From Sialis fuliginosa (lineage: Eukaryota; Arthropoda; Insecta; Megaloptera; Sialidae), in NCBI GenBank assembly GCA_961205875.1, contig OY540813.1:21733001-21797000 (forward strand): a DNA stretch of 64,000 bases, in the 5' to 3' direction. Shown here piece by piece: positions 38,190 to 49,134 of the stretch. The stretch's first letter is position 1; each line of letters begins with the position of its first letter. Below the pieces are notes generated by a model that saw nothing but the letters and a program-made list of their open reading frames with translations, made no database searches and had not been told where the DNA came from. A program made the position numbers and the translations under genes.

Positions 38190-39232
38190 TATATTAGAGT
38201 GGGCCACATTGTATGGAAGAAATTTCACCGACCTTGGCTACCCCCCTACGTGAAACGCACATGGAACTATACCTCTACATTCAACTTTAGTTCAGCGCAT
38301 TTTTGATTGAAAATTTTAAGTTTGAGTCCCTTGATTCAATATGTATGTACATTTTGTACATGAAAAATTACAATTTTGCATTGATTTTTTTAAGCAAAAC
38401 ACCAACACAAGAGTTTTTAGGTACGATGATTTCGAATTTGACATCCATTTATTTCTTGAGCGCCACCTGGCGTAAATTAACATGTATATTTTAACATATA
38501 TAGGGTCGAGCGGGGTAAATATGAAACACCAAAATGGGGTAAAAGTGAAACAAGCTTGCAACTAAAAAACTGATTTGTTTAAAGAAGAATTATAAAAACT
38601 GACATCATCATTAAAGGTTTGTTAAAGCGACCTGAAAATATAAATCGGCTAATAAGTGATGTGTCACCCCTACAGATTTCCCTGTTAGTCGATGTCAAAA
38701 CGTGTGAATGAAATTTTAATTCTTTGCACATAACTTTCTGTATAGCTCAGATATTAATTAAAGTTACAATTTCACATTGATATGCAACAAATAAGATAAA
38801 TCAAGGTTGCCTTTGTAGCTTTTCTTTTAATTTTTCGAGAAATATTTTCCATTAGAGGCCTGTTTCACTTTTTCCCAAATTAGAGGTTAAAAATGAAACA
38901 TACATTTTTCATTTTTAAAGTCCGTGTTGTATCGTACAGTTCAAATGTATTTAAAATGGTTATTCATAAGTGCATCTAGTAGAAAAAATTAAAGTATGAA
39001 TTTGTATCGTTAACTGTCAAAAAACATGAAAGATTTGTATTTTGTTTCACTTTTACCCCAGTTGACCCTACATATTGAATTCAAGGAACTCAAAATTAAA
39101 ATTTTCAATCAAAAATGCGCCAAACTAATGTTGAATTAGAGGTATAGTTCCATGGGAACTTTTTCTTAGAATTGAGAGTACTTTCACGTTGGGGGGTAGC
39201 AAAGGTCGGTTGTAAAATAGGCCCACTATAAT
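38190..39232. mobile_element. foldback element split by a second element
   Basis: The left arm (38190-38345) starts TTAGAGTGGGCCACATTG and contains CCTTGGCTACCCCCCTACGT and GCGCATTTTTGATTGAAAAT. The right arm (39072-39232) carries the inverse copies. The two arms are separated by the 38501-39070 element and a stretch at 38346-38500. Confidence 0.75.
38501..39070. mobile_element. MITE nested in the foldback element
   Basis: The ends TAGGGTCGAGCGGGGTAAAT and, inverted, TAGGGTCAACTGGGGTAAAA both continue to GTGAAAC or ATGAAAC. The 570-bp body has no coding frame. TAGGGTCNANYGGGGTAAA ends suggest a mariner-like TA target. The flank on the right reads CATA, so the duplication is not perfectly clear. 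Confidence 0.75.
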
Positions 39233-39559
39233 TGGAAATCTTCTATAAGTCATTATTCGTTACCTTCCCTTCAGACCCCAAAACCTCTATAACTCGAACT
39301 AATTACGGTTTACCAAGGAAGTATTTTCAATATGTACATTTATGCTCTCTCGTGCGTGTACCTCGAAGAAGAATCATCGTGAAATGTGTACCCTTTTTGG
39401 GGAGGTCAGACTAACATGCCACACCTCACCTACCACATGTAGTTACGTATGCATCAGGCGCTACGAGCGCTGCCCATCCATCCTCCACCTCCCTCCCCCC
39501 ATGTACGTGCATGTGTGTGTGTGTGTGTGTATGTGTGGCTTTCTTGACGACTGACTGAG

Positions 39560-39720
39560 TGAGTGAGTAGTGACTGATTGTCGCGGCTCAGTGGCGCGGC
39601 GAAACGCGCACCGCCTGCTTGTGGCAATTGGGGACGACACAACTAGCGCCCTCATCGCGGACGTCCGGTGATCCACCGGAAGAACGTAAAGAGCGCGATT
39701 ATTTGAAATCTTATCTTATT
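39560..39720 (+). promoter_or_regulatory. bru1: CpG-rich patch with initiator-like TCAGT, candidate internal promoter
   Basis: GGCTCAGTGGCGCGGCG at about 39584-39600 includes an arthropod initiator (TCAGT). Counting its A as +1, positions +28 to +33 read GCTTGT, five of six matches to the downstream promoter element. CpG density is high to 39670, with AGAACGTAAAGAGCGCGATT after it. The next coding exon downstream is at 43587-43727, so a promoter for the short isoform is plausible but unproven. The (GT)n tract at 39508-39535 lies just upstream. Confidence 0.35.
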
Positions 39721-40199
39721 CTTTGTGTTAATTTTGCACAACACGAAAAGTGCGGAATTGATAGTAACAAAAGTGCGTGCTTTTAGGATTAGGATTTTTG
39801 TTAGAGTGCGAATTTAATGTTTCATAGTGAATTTAAATTTATGTGCCATTTATAAATAAACCTTTTTTGTTTTTATTTGTGTGGTTTGTTTCACCATTAT
39901 TTTTTATTGTCTTATATAAAACATTATTGAAATGTTCGTAAAAAAATTATATCCGATCAATTTCGAATTGCATCTACAAATATTTGTGTCCAGTAAAATA
40001 ATAACCCTTAAAAACAGCGAAAAACATTATTAAGTTATTACTTACCAGTACACTACTTACATTTTTTTGCGTAAAACTGCGTGTTCCCTGGCGGTACTAT
40101 ATAGGGTAACCTCGGAAGTATGAATGTAACCAAGTATTTCAAAATCCGAAACTGACAATCGTAGAGCAGTAAAAAAAAACGCTAATAGTTTATACAATC

Positions 40200-40290
40200 C
40201 CATTTATAATAAAGTAAGTTTTAACCCTCCATCCCCCAATCCTTAAATACAGTAGCATAAAAAATGTAAACTAATTTTCATAGGATCTTT
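40200..40290 (+). repeat. third copy of the CCTTAAATACAGTAGCATA repeat
   Basis: TTATAATAAAGTAAGTTTTA, CCTCCATCCCCCAATCC and CCTTAAATACAGTAGCATAA match the 29130-29235 copy almost base for base. Confidence 0.7.
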
Positions 40291-40893
40291 ACGTTATTAG
40301 TTTTAGTTATAGTTTTTACTGTGCCCACTTTTTATTTTTTTATTTCTTATAAAAAAGGGACAGGGACGTTATGAGCAGAATGGCAATCCAGGTATTTCTT
40401 ATTATTTGCATATTTTCGGATTTTTTGTACGTTATGCCCTTTAACCTGAACTCTATCGATATACCATTTTATTAATTTTTTTTTTTTTTAATTTCTATTT
40501 ATATTTAACTTTAACTAATTTTAATTAAAAATTACATTTCAATTAAAACTATGTCTATTACTAAATAATTAATACATCAGATTCCAACTGTCCCCACTGT
40601 ACTTCTCCCCACCCAGTGGGTCTTATGATTGTTGCTATTTGCAGGTAGACGTTACACATCTTCGTCACCTCATTGTTGACTTTCTAGTTTGTTTATGTTG
40701 GACAATTTATTTTTGTAAATGCTAAATGCCATTGTGTGAGTGAGTGCTGTAGAAAAAGCTTCTTCAAATGTGAAAGCGTGTTTTTAACGTTAGAAAAATA
40801 GGTATTGTATTTTTAAATGATGCATTTGACTTGGATATCGTTATTTTTAGTTAGTAATATGCGTTTTAAATATGGGTTCGTTATAAATAAAAA

Positions 40894-40990
40894 ATAGGGT
40901 TGCACGTCAAAACGAGACTTATCTCGGGCTCTAAATAGGGTGACCCGGTCTCTGGTTTTCACCCGAACTCTCAAGTTTTCAACACCATCT
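40894..40990 (+). repeat. GAGACGAG-type repeat, 5' end
   Basis: It begins TAGGGTTGCACGTCAAAACG followed by AGACTTATCTCGGGCTC, the start of the family seen at 11465. The remainder has decayed. Confidence 0.45.
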
Positions 40991-43016
40991 TTTAGGGCTC
41001 CGGGTTTTATGATCTTCCGGTCACGTGTAAAAGTACTGCTTGTTTTGAAAAGTAGGAAAAGAAATTGTTATTATTATTATTACATTTGCTTTTATTGTCT
41101 ACATCTACATCACCTATATACATTTGTTTATTGCTTACACGTATCTTAATTTTCTCAATCAATATGATAACAGAAATATTATTTACTTTTACACATGAAT
41201 AGTAAGTAGGTAATATTTATGAAACAAAACATTGTATAAATTAAAAAAACTTAACAGCCTGAAACAGTAGTACCTAATCAAAATTTTTATCACAGAGTAA
41301 TATATTAGTTGCATAATGCTACTCTCGACCAGTGGTCCTTATCCAGCGTGTTTTGATACAAGTATGTTTATGAAAGTTTTTTTTTTTCAAAGGAGAACTC
41401 TCCGGGAGTGATCGTTGTGATCATATTTTTAATATATGTATGATAATAGTTTCGGAATTTTAATACACAGCCATTATTTAAATATAAACAAAATAATACT
41501 GGTGTAACTTTTAATTTTTAACAATTTTTTTTAAATTAATTTTTTAAACTGTCACCGTATGTATCCTTTTTTACTTTAGGGGTGAAATTATATCTATTAA
41601 AAAAAAAAAATTTTGAGTAAAGTTCTATCTAATGAAAAAATATGATTAAGTTTTTATTACAAAAATAATTATTAATTAATAAAATAAATAATAAAAATGA
41701 TAAGAAATAATACATATATGTACATTAAGAGCTAAACGATTTAATAGCAAATATTAATGACATTTTACTTCAATTTGTATTAATATAGTATAGTATAGTA
41801 TTATATCGCCTGTCTGTCCTATTTTTAAAACTGTTGTCAATATTAAAATTTTTCGAAATATTTTTAAAACGCTATTGCGTATTAGAAAAAATGTTTTAGG
41901 TAAAAGTTGTAAAAAATATTATTACCTATCTGTAATTTATGTTGCATTCATTTTTTATATCTTTTATTAGGTAGCAAGAAAGACTTATTTTATATAACTA
42001 GCACACTGTACACACACACTGTTTTACGTATAAGAAAGTCCCGTAGGACGCATAACAGTTCAAATAGTCTTATCAAAACTGATATTTTCTTTAAATGCAC
42101 CGCATGTTGACTACCACTGATAATAAAAATAAAAGTCCCAATTGTTGAAATACCAAGAAATGTATAATTTACGCGTACATCTCATTTATTATTTCTTCGT
42201 CATTAATTTTGATATTTTTTTACTACAACAAAACGTATTTTTCTGCGCTTTTATGTATTGCTAAACATTATTTTTATTCTTCTTTTTGTATCCTCGATTA
42301 TCTACATAGTAGCAGCAGCCATACTTATTCCTTTTTTAAGAATATGAAACTTTTTCGTTTCATTTGTATTGATGTCTCATGAACTCATAACATAATCAAC
42401 TTGATTTTTCAGTACGTTCTTTATTGTCTATCCGCTATCTTCTTTTTTTTTATAAAGATTATAATAAACTATGATAATTATTAACTGCCTGGGCGTCCGC
42501 AGAATATTTTCCAGGAGAGATGAAGCTATATAAATGTTTCTTTAAATATATTATTGAACCAATTTACTCGATCCGAGGTATAAAAGGAGGGCATTTTCCC
42601 CCTCTGCAAAACCCCTTGATTACTTTAAACTAATTGATGAATTAAATACAGAAGTTCCTATTTTATTTTAATTAGGATCAGCTTCAATTTTCTAAAAATT
42701 ATAACAGGTACTTATTCTCACCTTGTAGAAATTTGTAATTCCAAAAATTGAAAATTTATTTTTGGTATAGCTAAGCATTACTGGTAATTCCCCATTTTGA
42801 GTACTATTTAGTACTATTAACACTGCATTATTACTCTATGTAAATTATCAATATTAGTAAAATAAAATTTGGTTGAACGTTCATCATTATACAAATGAAA
42901 AACTAATTTTCGAAATACAACATTACAAATTATAAGTACTCATACATTAAGTACAAACAGAATTACTTCTCGTATTTGTATTTAACTTAGGTATAATTGA
43001 ATTCCATTTATTATTA

Positions 43017-43100
43017 TACAGTGCCTTCCAAAAGTTTCGGACCACCTAAATAACTTTTGAATGGTTTGTTGAATATACATAGGATTGAAATTTATAGGGA
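43017..43100 (+). mobile_element. Tc1-like transposon end
   Basis: TACAGTGCCTTCCAAAAGTTTCGGACC (read as TACAGTGCCTTCCAAAAG then TTTCGGACC) is the classical terminal motif of Tc1 elements. No matching inverse end was found nearby, so the copy is truncated. Confidence 0.55.
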
Positions 43101-43439
43101 TACATTGGGATCACAAATTATATTATTTAACCAAAAAAATACACCTCCACCCGCTAAATAATCTATTTTGAGGTTAATTAATAATAATTAGTTTAACTTA
43201 CCGCGCGTCGAGTTCTGGCAACCATCCCCCCCCCTCCTCTTGTGTGGATTTTTAAATACATATTTTTATTTTTTACTCACCTTTTTGAACTTTTCTTAAT
43301 TAATATAATTAATTACTACAAAATTTATATTTTACTGCAGCTCTATAAAATATAACTACATACATTATACATATCAATAAATCACAAATATCGTTTTAAT
43401 GTTCCTATGAAATAAATAAAAGTACTTAAGCAATAATAG

Positions 43440-43612
43440 ACTTAACTCATGACTTAACTTAGAAGAATGCGCGTTGTGTTGTAACGCAAGTGACACCAAA
43501 GTGTATGCAATTGATATTAGTGTTAAAACATCAAGTTCCTATGCAATGTCGTGCCGTAGTGCGGAGTATATTTTTTTCTGTGTAAGTTTTGTGTAACGTG
43601 CGATGGTATGAT
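43440..43612 (+). promoter_or_regulatory. bru1: possible promoter and 5' UTR, or 3' splice region, of the extra exon
   Basis: GC content rises over about 150 bp before the extra exon (GAATGCGCGTTGTGTTGTAACGC, read as GAATGCGCGTTG then TGTTGTAACGC; CGTGCCGTAGTGCGGAG). If transcription starts here, two minimal upstream frames (ATG GTA TGA at 43603 and ATG ATA TGA at 43608) directly precede the main ATG at 43613 and would dampen its translation. Alternatively TATTTTTTTCTGTGTAAG at 43569-43586 acts as a polypyrimidine tract and acceptor of a cassette exon. Confidence 0.4.
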
Positions 43613-43727
43613 ATGAAAAATCGCAACGGTATAACGAAAAGCGCCAAAAATGGCGGAGGCGATTATCCGGCTATCAGCGCGGCGTACTGGCAGCCAGCGC
43701 CGAATCCAGGGCCCTATTCAGTGCCAG
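43613..43727 (+). CDS. bru1: alternative coding exon of the Bruno gene (new N-terminus or cassette between RRM1 and RRM2)
   Basis: From ATG 43613 the frame reads MKNRNGITKSAKNGGGDYPA then ISAAYWQPAPNPGPYSVP. It leaves through CCAG|GTAAAA in phase 1, exactly the phase required to complete the first glutamate codon of the RRM2 exon (52838). The DNA is GC-rich and codon-like in an AT-rich intron. As a first exon it gives a 411-residue RRM2-linker-RRM3 protein lacking RRM1. As I recall, Drosophila bru1/aret also makes a short isoform that lacks RRM1. As a cassette exon from the acceptor at 43586 it would be 141 nt, a multiple of three, entering and leaving in phase 1 and adding 47 residues between RRM1 and RRM2. 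An in-frame TAA at 43583-43585 stops any longer upstream reading. I do not recognise the peptide from a specific protein. Confidence 0.6.
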
Positions 43728-44029
43728 GTAAAAATAATAACAACAATACATATTTAAATATTCTACGAAAATTTATACACAATTGAAAATTATTCTTGAA
43801 ATCTTGAAAATATTTTAATTACATAATTGAAACATACCAATTTGGAAAACTTTAATGTTATCTGAACTATTACACTGAGGATATTATATAACTATACGGT
43901 ACATAGAGAAATCAATGTTATTTCAGACACATGTAAATATTTGCTTTCGTGCAAATAATGTGGGTAAAAACATAAATACATTTTTCGTGTTTTCATATTT
44001 GATCTATGTAGATCTAAATTCAGTGCTTA

Positions 44030-44260
44030 TGTCCGGTATTATAAAGAAATTAAATAACTTACAAGCACTCTCAAAGGGGTATCAAATTTTTATGACTGTT
44101 ATATAACGTTTATTAATGTCTACTGAAAAATGGTATTAAAACAGTGGTGATATATATGTAGTACGGTCAGAGTCACCGACAGTGTAAAGTACCACTGCTC
44201 TTAATTACCCCTACTTAACAATTCCGTAAAACTCAACTTATAATCTTGACGTGATCTACA
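44030..44260. mobile_element. MITE of the ATGTCCGGTATTATAAAG family, partial
   Basis: TTATGTCCGGTATTATAAAG at the left, TTACAAGCACTCTCAAAGGG and ATTAAAACAGTGGTGATATA line up with the copy at 54332. The right inverted end is not recognisable. Confidence 0.65.
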
Positions 44261-44770
44261 CTCTCTTAAGAGTAATTTTCAGAGGATAAATATAAGTAAT
44301 ATTATTATTTTATTTTAGAATTGTACTAATGTAATTTATGTAATATTGTTATTTATTTATGAGAACTTATTTTGATTTTAATGGCCAATTTGAATCAATC
44401 TTCAGATTTATATATAAGAAAATATTATATTATAACAAATATTTGTATATATCTTAAATATCGTTTAATTTCCATATTGGGTGTAAAAGTATGATTATAA
44501 ATATGCATCGATATAATATATAATTCGTTGTCTTTAAATAATCAACCTGCCTTAATTGAACCATGGTTACTAAAATTACCTCTTGGTACACAATTTAATT
44601 CGACATATCCACTCCTCCTCCTAGTTAATTACCCCCTCTAACCTCACCTCTTCCCCACCACTCCGACTAATTATATTCTAGTACGTGTGTGTGCATGTTG
44701 TACACTGTACACCTATGCAATTATTCACAGTCAATATTGATTTAACCTATTCGCGGTATTGTATATGTAT

Positions 44771-44772
<2 letters not shown>

Positions 44773-44843
<71 letters not shown>
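44773..44843. repeat. (GT)n microsatellite with GTGC tail
   Basis: About 25 uninterrupted GT units run into CGTGCGTGCGTGC. Frames on both strands across it (Val-Cys or His-Thr repeats) are not proteins. A UG tract this long would be a strong CELF/Bruno binding site in the pre-mRNA. Confidence 0.95.
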
Positions 44844-45826
44844 GGTGGGTGGATGTCGGATGTATGTATGTATAATACATCTGTTGATGAGACTTTGACG
44901 AGTTCTAAATACGTCACTTAATAAATAGTGCCCTTTAATTTGTGGTTGTAGTAATAAGAGATGTGTGTATAAATAAGTTTCAACTATATGCATATAATCG
45001 TAAATATGTTTCTTAACTCTTTTGGGGTCGCGGAACGCTTTTTAATTGGAACACTAACCGATCTTACAACTGAAATCTTGTCAATTTTTTAATTTTTGAA
45101 AAAAAATTTTAACGCATTTTCTAGATATTTTTAAAAATTAATTTAAAATATAAAAATTTTATTGATCTTTTTTCCTCGCTGAAATTTTCCTTTTTTTTAC
45201 TTATTGAAAAAAAGGGGGGAGGGCTGAGTTTGACGCATATGTACAGTAAAAATTATATACACAATAAATACTAATAACAATCAACGCCTAATTACCTTGT
45301 TTACATATTTAATTTTATTTTTATTTTTCACTATCAAAAAAAAATCTTTCCACGGTGGTTGTGCGGACAAGATTTTAAAATAAACATTTATCAATGTACT
45401 AAAATTTCCTCTTTTATTCAAATACAATTAACACATGTACGTTTATATAAAAATTACTACGTAAGCAGAATTATTTTTTTTCAAAACTAATTAAATTCGC
45501 CTGATATAAAAAAAATATCCGCTGTGTAAGATTATTAAGTCCGTCCATCCGTTATGTTTGTCTGTATGTATGTATGTATAAGGTATACCTATGTTACATT
45601 ATTCTGCGTGCGCCTGGTTACGTATTAAAGGTATTTATGTATTAATATAACATAATATCCGATGGGTTTTGTAAAAAATAAATCGCACGCTATATTCTCT
45701 TAACATGAATACATGTATCAAGAATTATTGAATTATTTAAAAGTATACCTACTGTTTTGTAACAATGGTGTTTTTAATTAAATTCGGTGATTTATGTTAA
45801 GAAAATTTTTAAAATATTCATTTGTA

Positions 45827-46936
45827 TACAGGGATATTTACACATTTTGAAATTTATGTACTATATTTATTTAAATATTTTGCTATACAATTTTAAACCA
45901 AACTATAGAAGTAGACTTTAAAATTGGTAAAAAAAAAAAATTCATATCAATTTAAAAGTCTCCGCAGGCCGTGATAATTTTTTTCGACCAAATCCAATGA
46001 ATGATTTTTGTAGATCAGACTTTTCAATTTGCTTTTTTGTATCTCTGTACGGCCATTTTTGATCAAGTTATGAAGAAAATACTTTTTTTTACGATAGTTG
46101 GTTCCCTAGTTATAGACAGTCAATGGTCACATTCACGACTGACCAAAAACAGTGAACAACGAGCTTTGATTGGTTGATTCATGGAATTTCTGATGGAATG
46201 TACCAGAAATTTATGGAATGTCATTTTTTAAGCGTGTAAGGAAGTGAGAAAGAAGTAACAAGAAAGAGATAGAAACTAGTAATCAGGCTAACCAAAGAAC
46301 TTTTATGTTCACTTCATGTTGAACGTTTCTGTCAGAACACTAGTTTCTATCTGTTTATGGTTACTTTTGTCTCATTTCCTTACACGCTTAAAAAATGACA
46401 TTCTTTAAATTTCTGGTACAATCCACCAGAAATTCCATAAATCAACCAATCAAAGCTCGTTGTTCACTGTTTTTGGTCAGTCGTGAACGTGACCAATGTT
46501 AGAAGCGTGGTTTGATCACAAATAACTCAGTCTATAATGATCGTACAGCGAAAAAAAATCGAAGAAAAAAAGATTTGGTAAAAAAAGTTCACGACACGTA
46601 GAAGCTCTCAAAACTGATATAAATTTTCTATTGTTTTTTTTTTTGCAAATTTTTGACGGGTCAACGAGCTTTTACTTGTCAAATTCGTTTTCAGCACCCA
46701 AAAACTCGTATGAATAACATACCTACTATTTTTGTGGGCCTCTATTATCAGTGATAGAAATTGTTAATTCCTCTTAAATTTTATTAAAGAGTTTTTGTAG
46801 ACCATTAAAATAACATATTTCAGTTTTTTCGTAAATCTTACTGACCGAATTTGATTATTTAAAAAAATCGTATTTTGGGTTTTTTAAATTCCTTTAAAAA
46901 TAGTGCAGTGTGAAAATTATAATGGAACAGCCTGTA
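45827..46936. mobile_element. 1.1-kb mariner-type foldback element with a very long palindrome
   Basis: The ends TACAGGGATATTTACAC and, inverted, TACAGGCTGTTCCATTATAA lie between TA dinucleotides. The centre (46122-46498) is a palindrome with arms of about 185 bp: CAATGGTCACATTCACGACT and ACGAGCTTTGATTGGTTGAT recur inverted near 46440-46498. The outer parts (45905-46080 and 46500-46700) are also inverted copies, more diverged. No transposase frame. Confidence 0.8.
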
Positions 46937-47217
46937 TATGCATAATATGCAATAATAATAAATGTAACTTATAAAGTATATGCTTGTATACGTATAATAT
47001 GTGTTGTTTATTCTAGTTATATTCTACTTTAGCCTTGAATATGTAATATTTGATTTACTACTTATCACTTCCATGTGTATAGTATACTACTCCAGTTTTA
47101 TCAACTTTTATATTGGAAGTATGTTTCTTAGAACTTACTTGAATGTAATGTTATAATATAAATATGTATATACATACTTAAAATGCACATATCAATGAAA
47201 ACTGTTAATATAATAAT

Positions 47218-47376
47218 CAGTGGCGTAGTAACGGGGGGAGGGGACGACCCACCCCCACGAAATATTTAGTGTTCTAAAAAAATGTAAATTTTGAGAAAAC
47301 ATCAGTTCAAAACACCTTCAAAAAATTTAACTCATATGTATTATCCCCCCCGAAATTTTTTCTTACTACGCCACTG
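47218..47376. mobile_element. 159-bp hAT-type MITE
   Basis: Ends CAGTGGCGTAGTAA are perfect inverted repeats of 14 bp, and the flanks ATAATAAT and ATAATAAG form an 8-bp duplication with one mismatch. The low-complexity flank makes the duplication length somewhat ambiguous. Confidence 0.75.
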
Positions 47377-47480
47377 ATAATAAGTTATTTATTTTATTCA
47401 CAAATAAATAGCACCTGTATTATTATGTACAAGCAGGCAAAGAAGAAAAATAAGAACTTCTAACTTTGTCATCTGAACTA

Positions 47481-47716
47481 CACAGCTACGCAAAAAAAAG
47501 TGCGGAGCCAAAAAAGCGACCTATAGACATAGAGCATTGCAGTATTGGTCGAGCATAGTTGAAATCCAAATTTTTGTAATTTTCTGCTTACCGTTTTTTT
47601 TTTGTTTTTTTGAGCTTGAATTTTAGGTTTAACCAACTTGGAAAAATTCAAGCTCAAATAAAAAAACTGGCAGAAAATTCCATTTTTTTGGTACCGCACC
47701 TTTTTGTGTAGCTGTG
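47481..47716. mobile_element. 236-bp mariner-type MITE, TA duplication
   Basis: The ends CACAGCTACGCAAAAAAAAG and, inverted, CACAGCTACACAAAAAGGTG continue into GCGG(A/T)(G/A)CC. TA flanks at 47479-47480 and 47717-47718. The interior contains a second inverted pair (TTTTCTGC...CAGAAAA). Confidence 0.8.
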
Positions 47717-48552
47717 TAATTAATGTTATCAATACAATAAATAAAATTATTTTATTAGATACTGGAATTTAATTAATCGATTTATGTTCGTTTATTTTAG
47801 ATATTTATTAGAAAATATCAATTTTAAAATTTCCTTAATTCGTACCTGACCTAATGTTTCATATCAATTATTATATAACTCAAACTACTTCTAGGATCTC
47901 AAGCTTTCGAACAAATTAAAATCATATCAGTAATTTAATAAACGTATTGCCTATATGAAAACGACATATACGCCCGATATTACCAAGTTTAATTAAATGC
48001 TCCTTTAACTAACTATCGTATTATCAACAGAACCAAACATAATACTGTTACATTTAATTAAAGATAATTTTATGCATTATATTTTACAACGCATATTATG
48101 TATAAATTTTTCATTGAAAGCGTACATATTGATTTAAAACACGTGTTGGTATTACCAACGTGTATTCACCAATCCACTTTAAAAGAGCATTTAGCACTAG
48201 AGCATTAAATTGGTTAATAATACCGAACAATAGACTCCAAAAATTCAAAATATTTTCATTCTAAAGATATTGATTTAAATTTGAAATGTTGATACTCACA
48301 CCTTTATTCAATTTTTAGATACACCACTGGTACAAAAAAACATGACTCACTATTTGTCATTTTTAAATAAATTGCAAACAGAAATCAGCATGAATACAGG
48401 GTATGCGGAATATACATAGGTGACAATTTGATCAGTTTTAGTGTTTTGTACTCAAGTCGAAAAAATCAACACTATGTCTGTCTGTCACAACCTTCTAGTT
48501 GCTGAACCGTTTGTCCTAAAAAGCTGAAATTTGGCATAATTATAGTAAATAC

Positions 48553-48927
48553 CAGGGTTTCGAACCGTTATTTTTTTCGTTTCGGTTTTCGTTCCGGTTC
48601 GAGTAAAAAAATATATTTCGGTTCGGTTCCGGTTTTCGTTCCGCAAAAAATAACGGTTTTTACGGTTTTCGGTTCAGCTACGAGTGATTAATTAAAAAAA
48701 AATTATTTGTATTAAAAAATTGTTTTCTACCATAAAGAATATTTTATGGTAGGTACTTGTATGATAGACAATTGTATAGTGGGAAATAATATCATGTTAA
48801 CGCGCGTATTTTAACATGTACTGAACCGAAAAAAACGATATTTTTATTTCGGTTCTGTTACGGTTTTCGTTCCGGCAAAAAATAACGGTTTTTCCGGTGT
48901 TCGGTTCAGTTCCGGTTCGAAGCCCTG
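48553..48927. mobile_element. 375-bp hAT-type MITE with perfect 8-bp duplication
   Basis: Ends CAGGGTTTCGAACCG and, inverted, CAGGGCTTCGAACCG are flanked on both sides by GTAAATAC (48545-48552 and 48928-48935). The interior is rich in CGGTTTTCGTTCCG-type repeats in two blocks. The perfect duplication suggests a relatively recent insertion. Confidence 0.9.
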
Positions 48928-49134
48928 GTAAATACTGAAGTTATAAAAATTAAATTTTAAGTTTTATATGTAAATATGTAAACGTTTTGCTATTATATAT
49001 AAAAAATTATAAAAAATATATCCAAAAGATATAGAAAACTGACAAAATGGAAATATGTACATTATTGTATAAAGATGCCGGTATCACAAAATTATCACCA
49101 TTAACGTAGATTTTTTCAAATATAACTTTGCTAA

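Noticed and set aside
44685-44993. Frames rich in Cys-Val or His-Thr repeats
   Set aside because: They are translations of a GT microsatellite.
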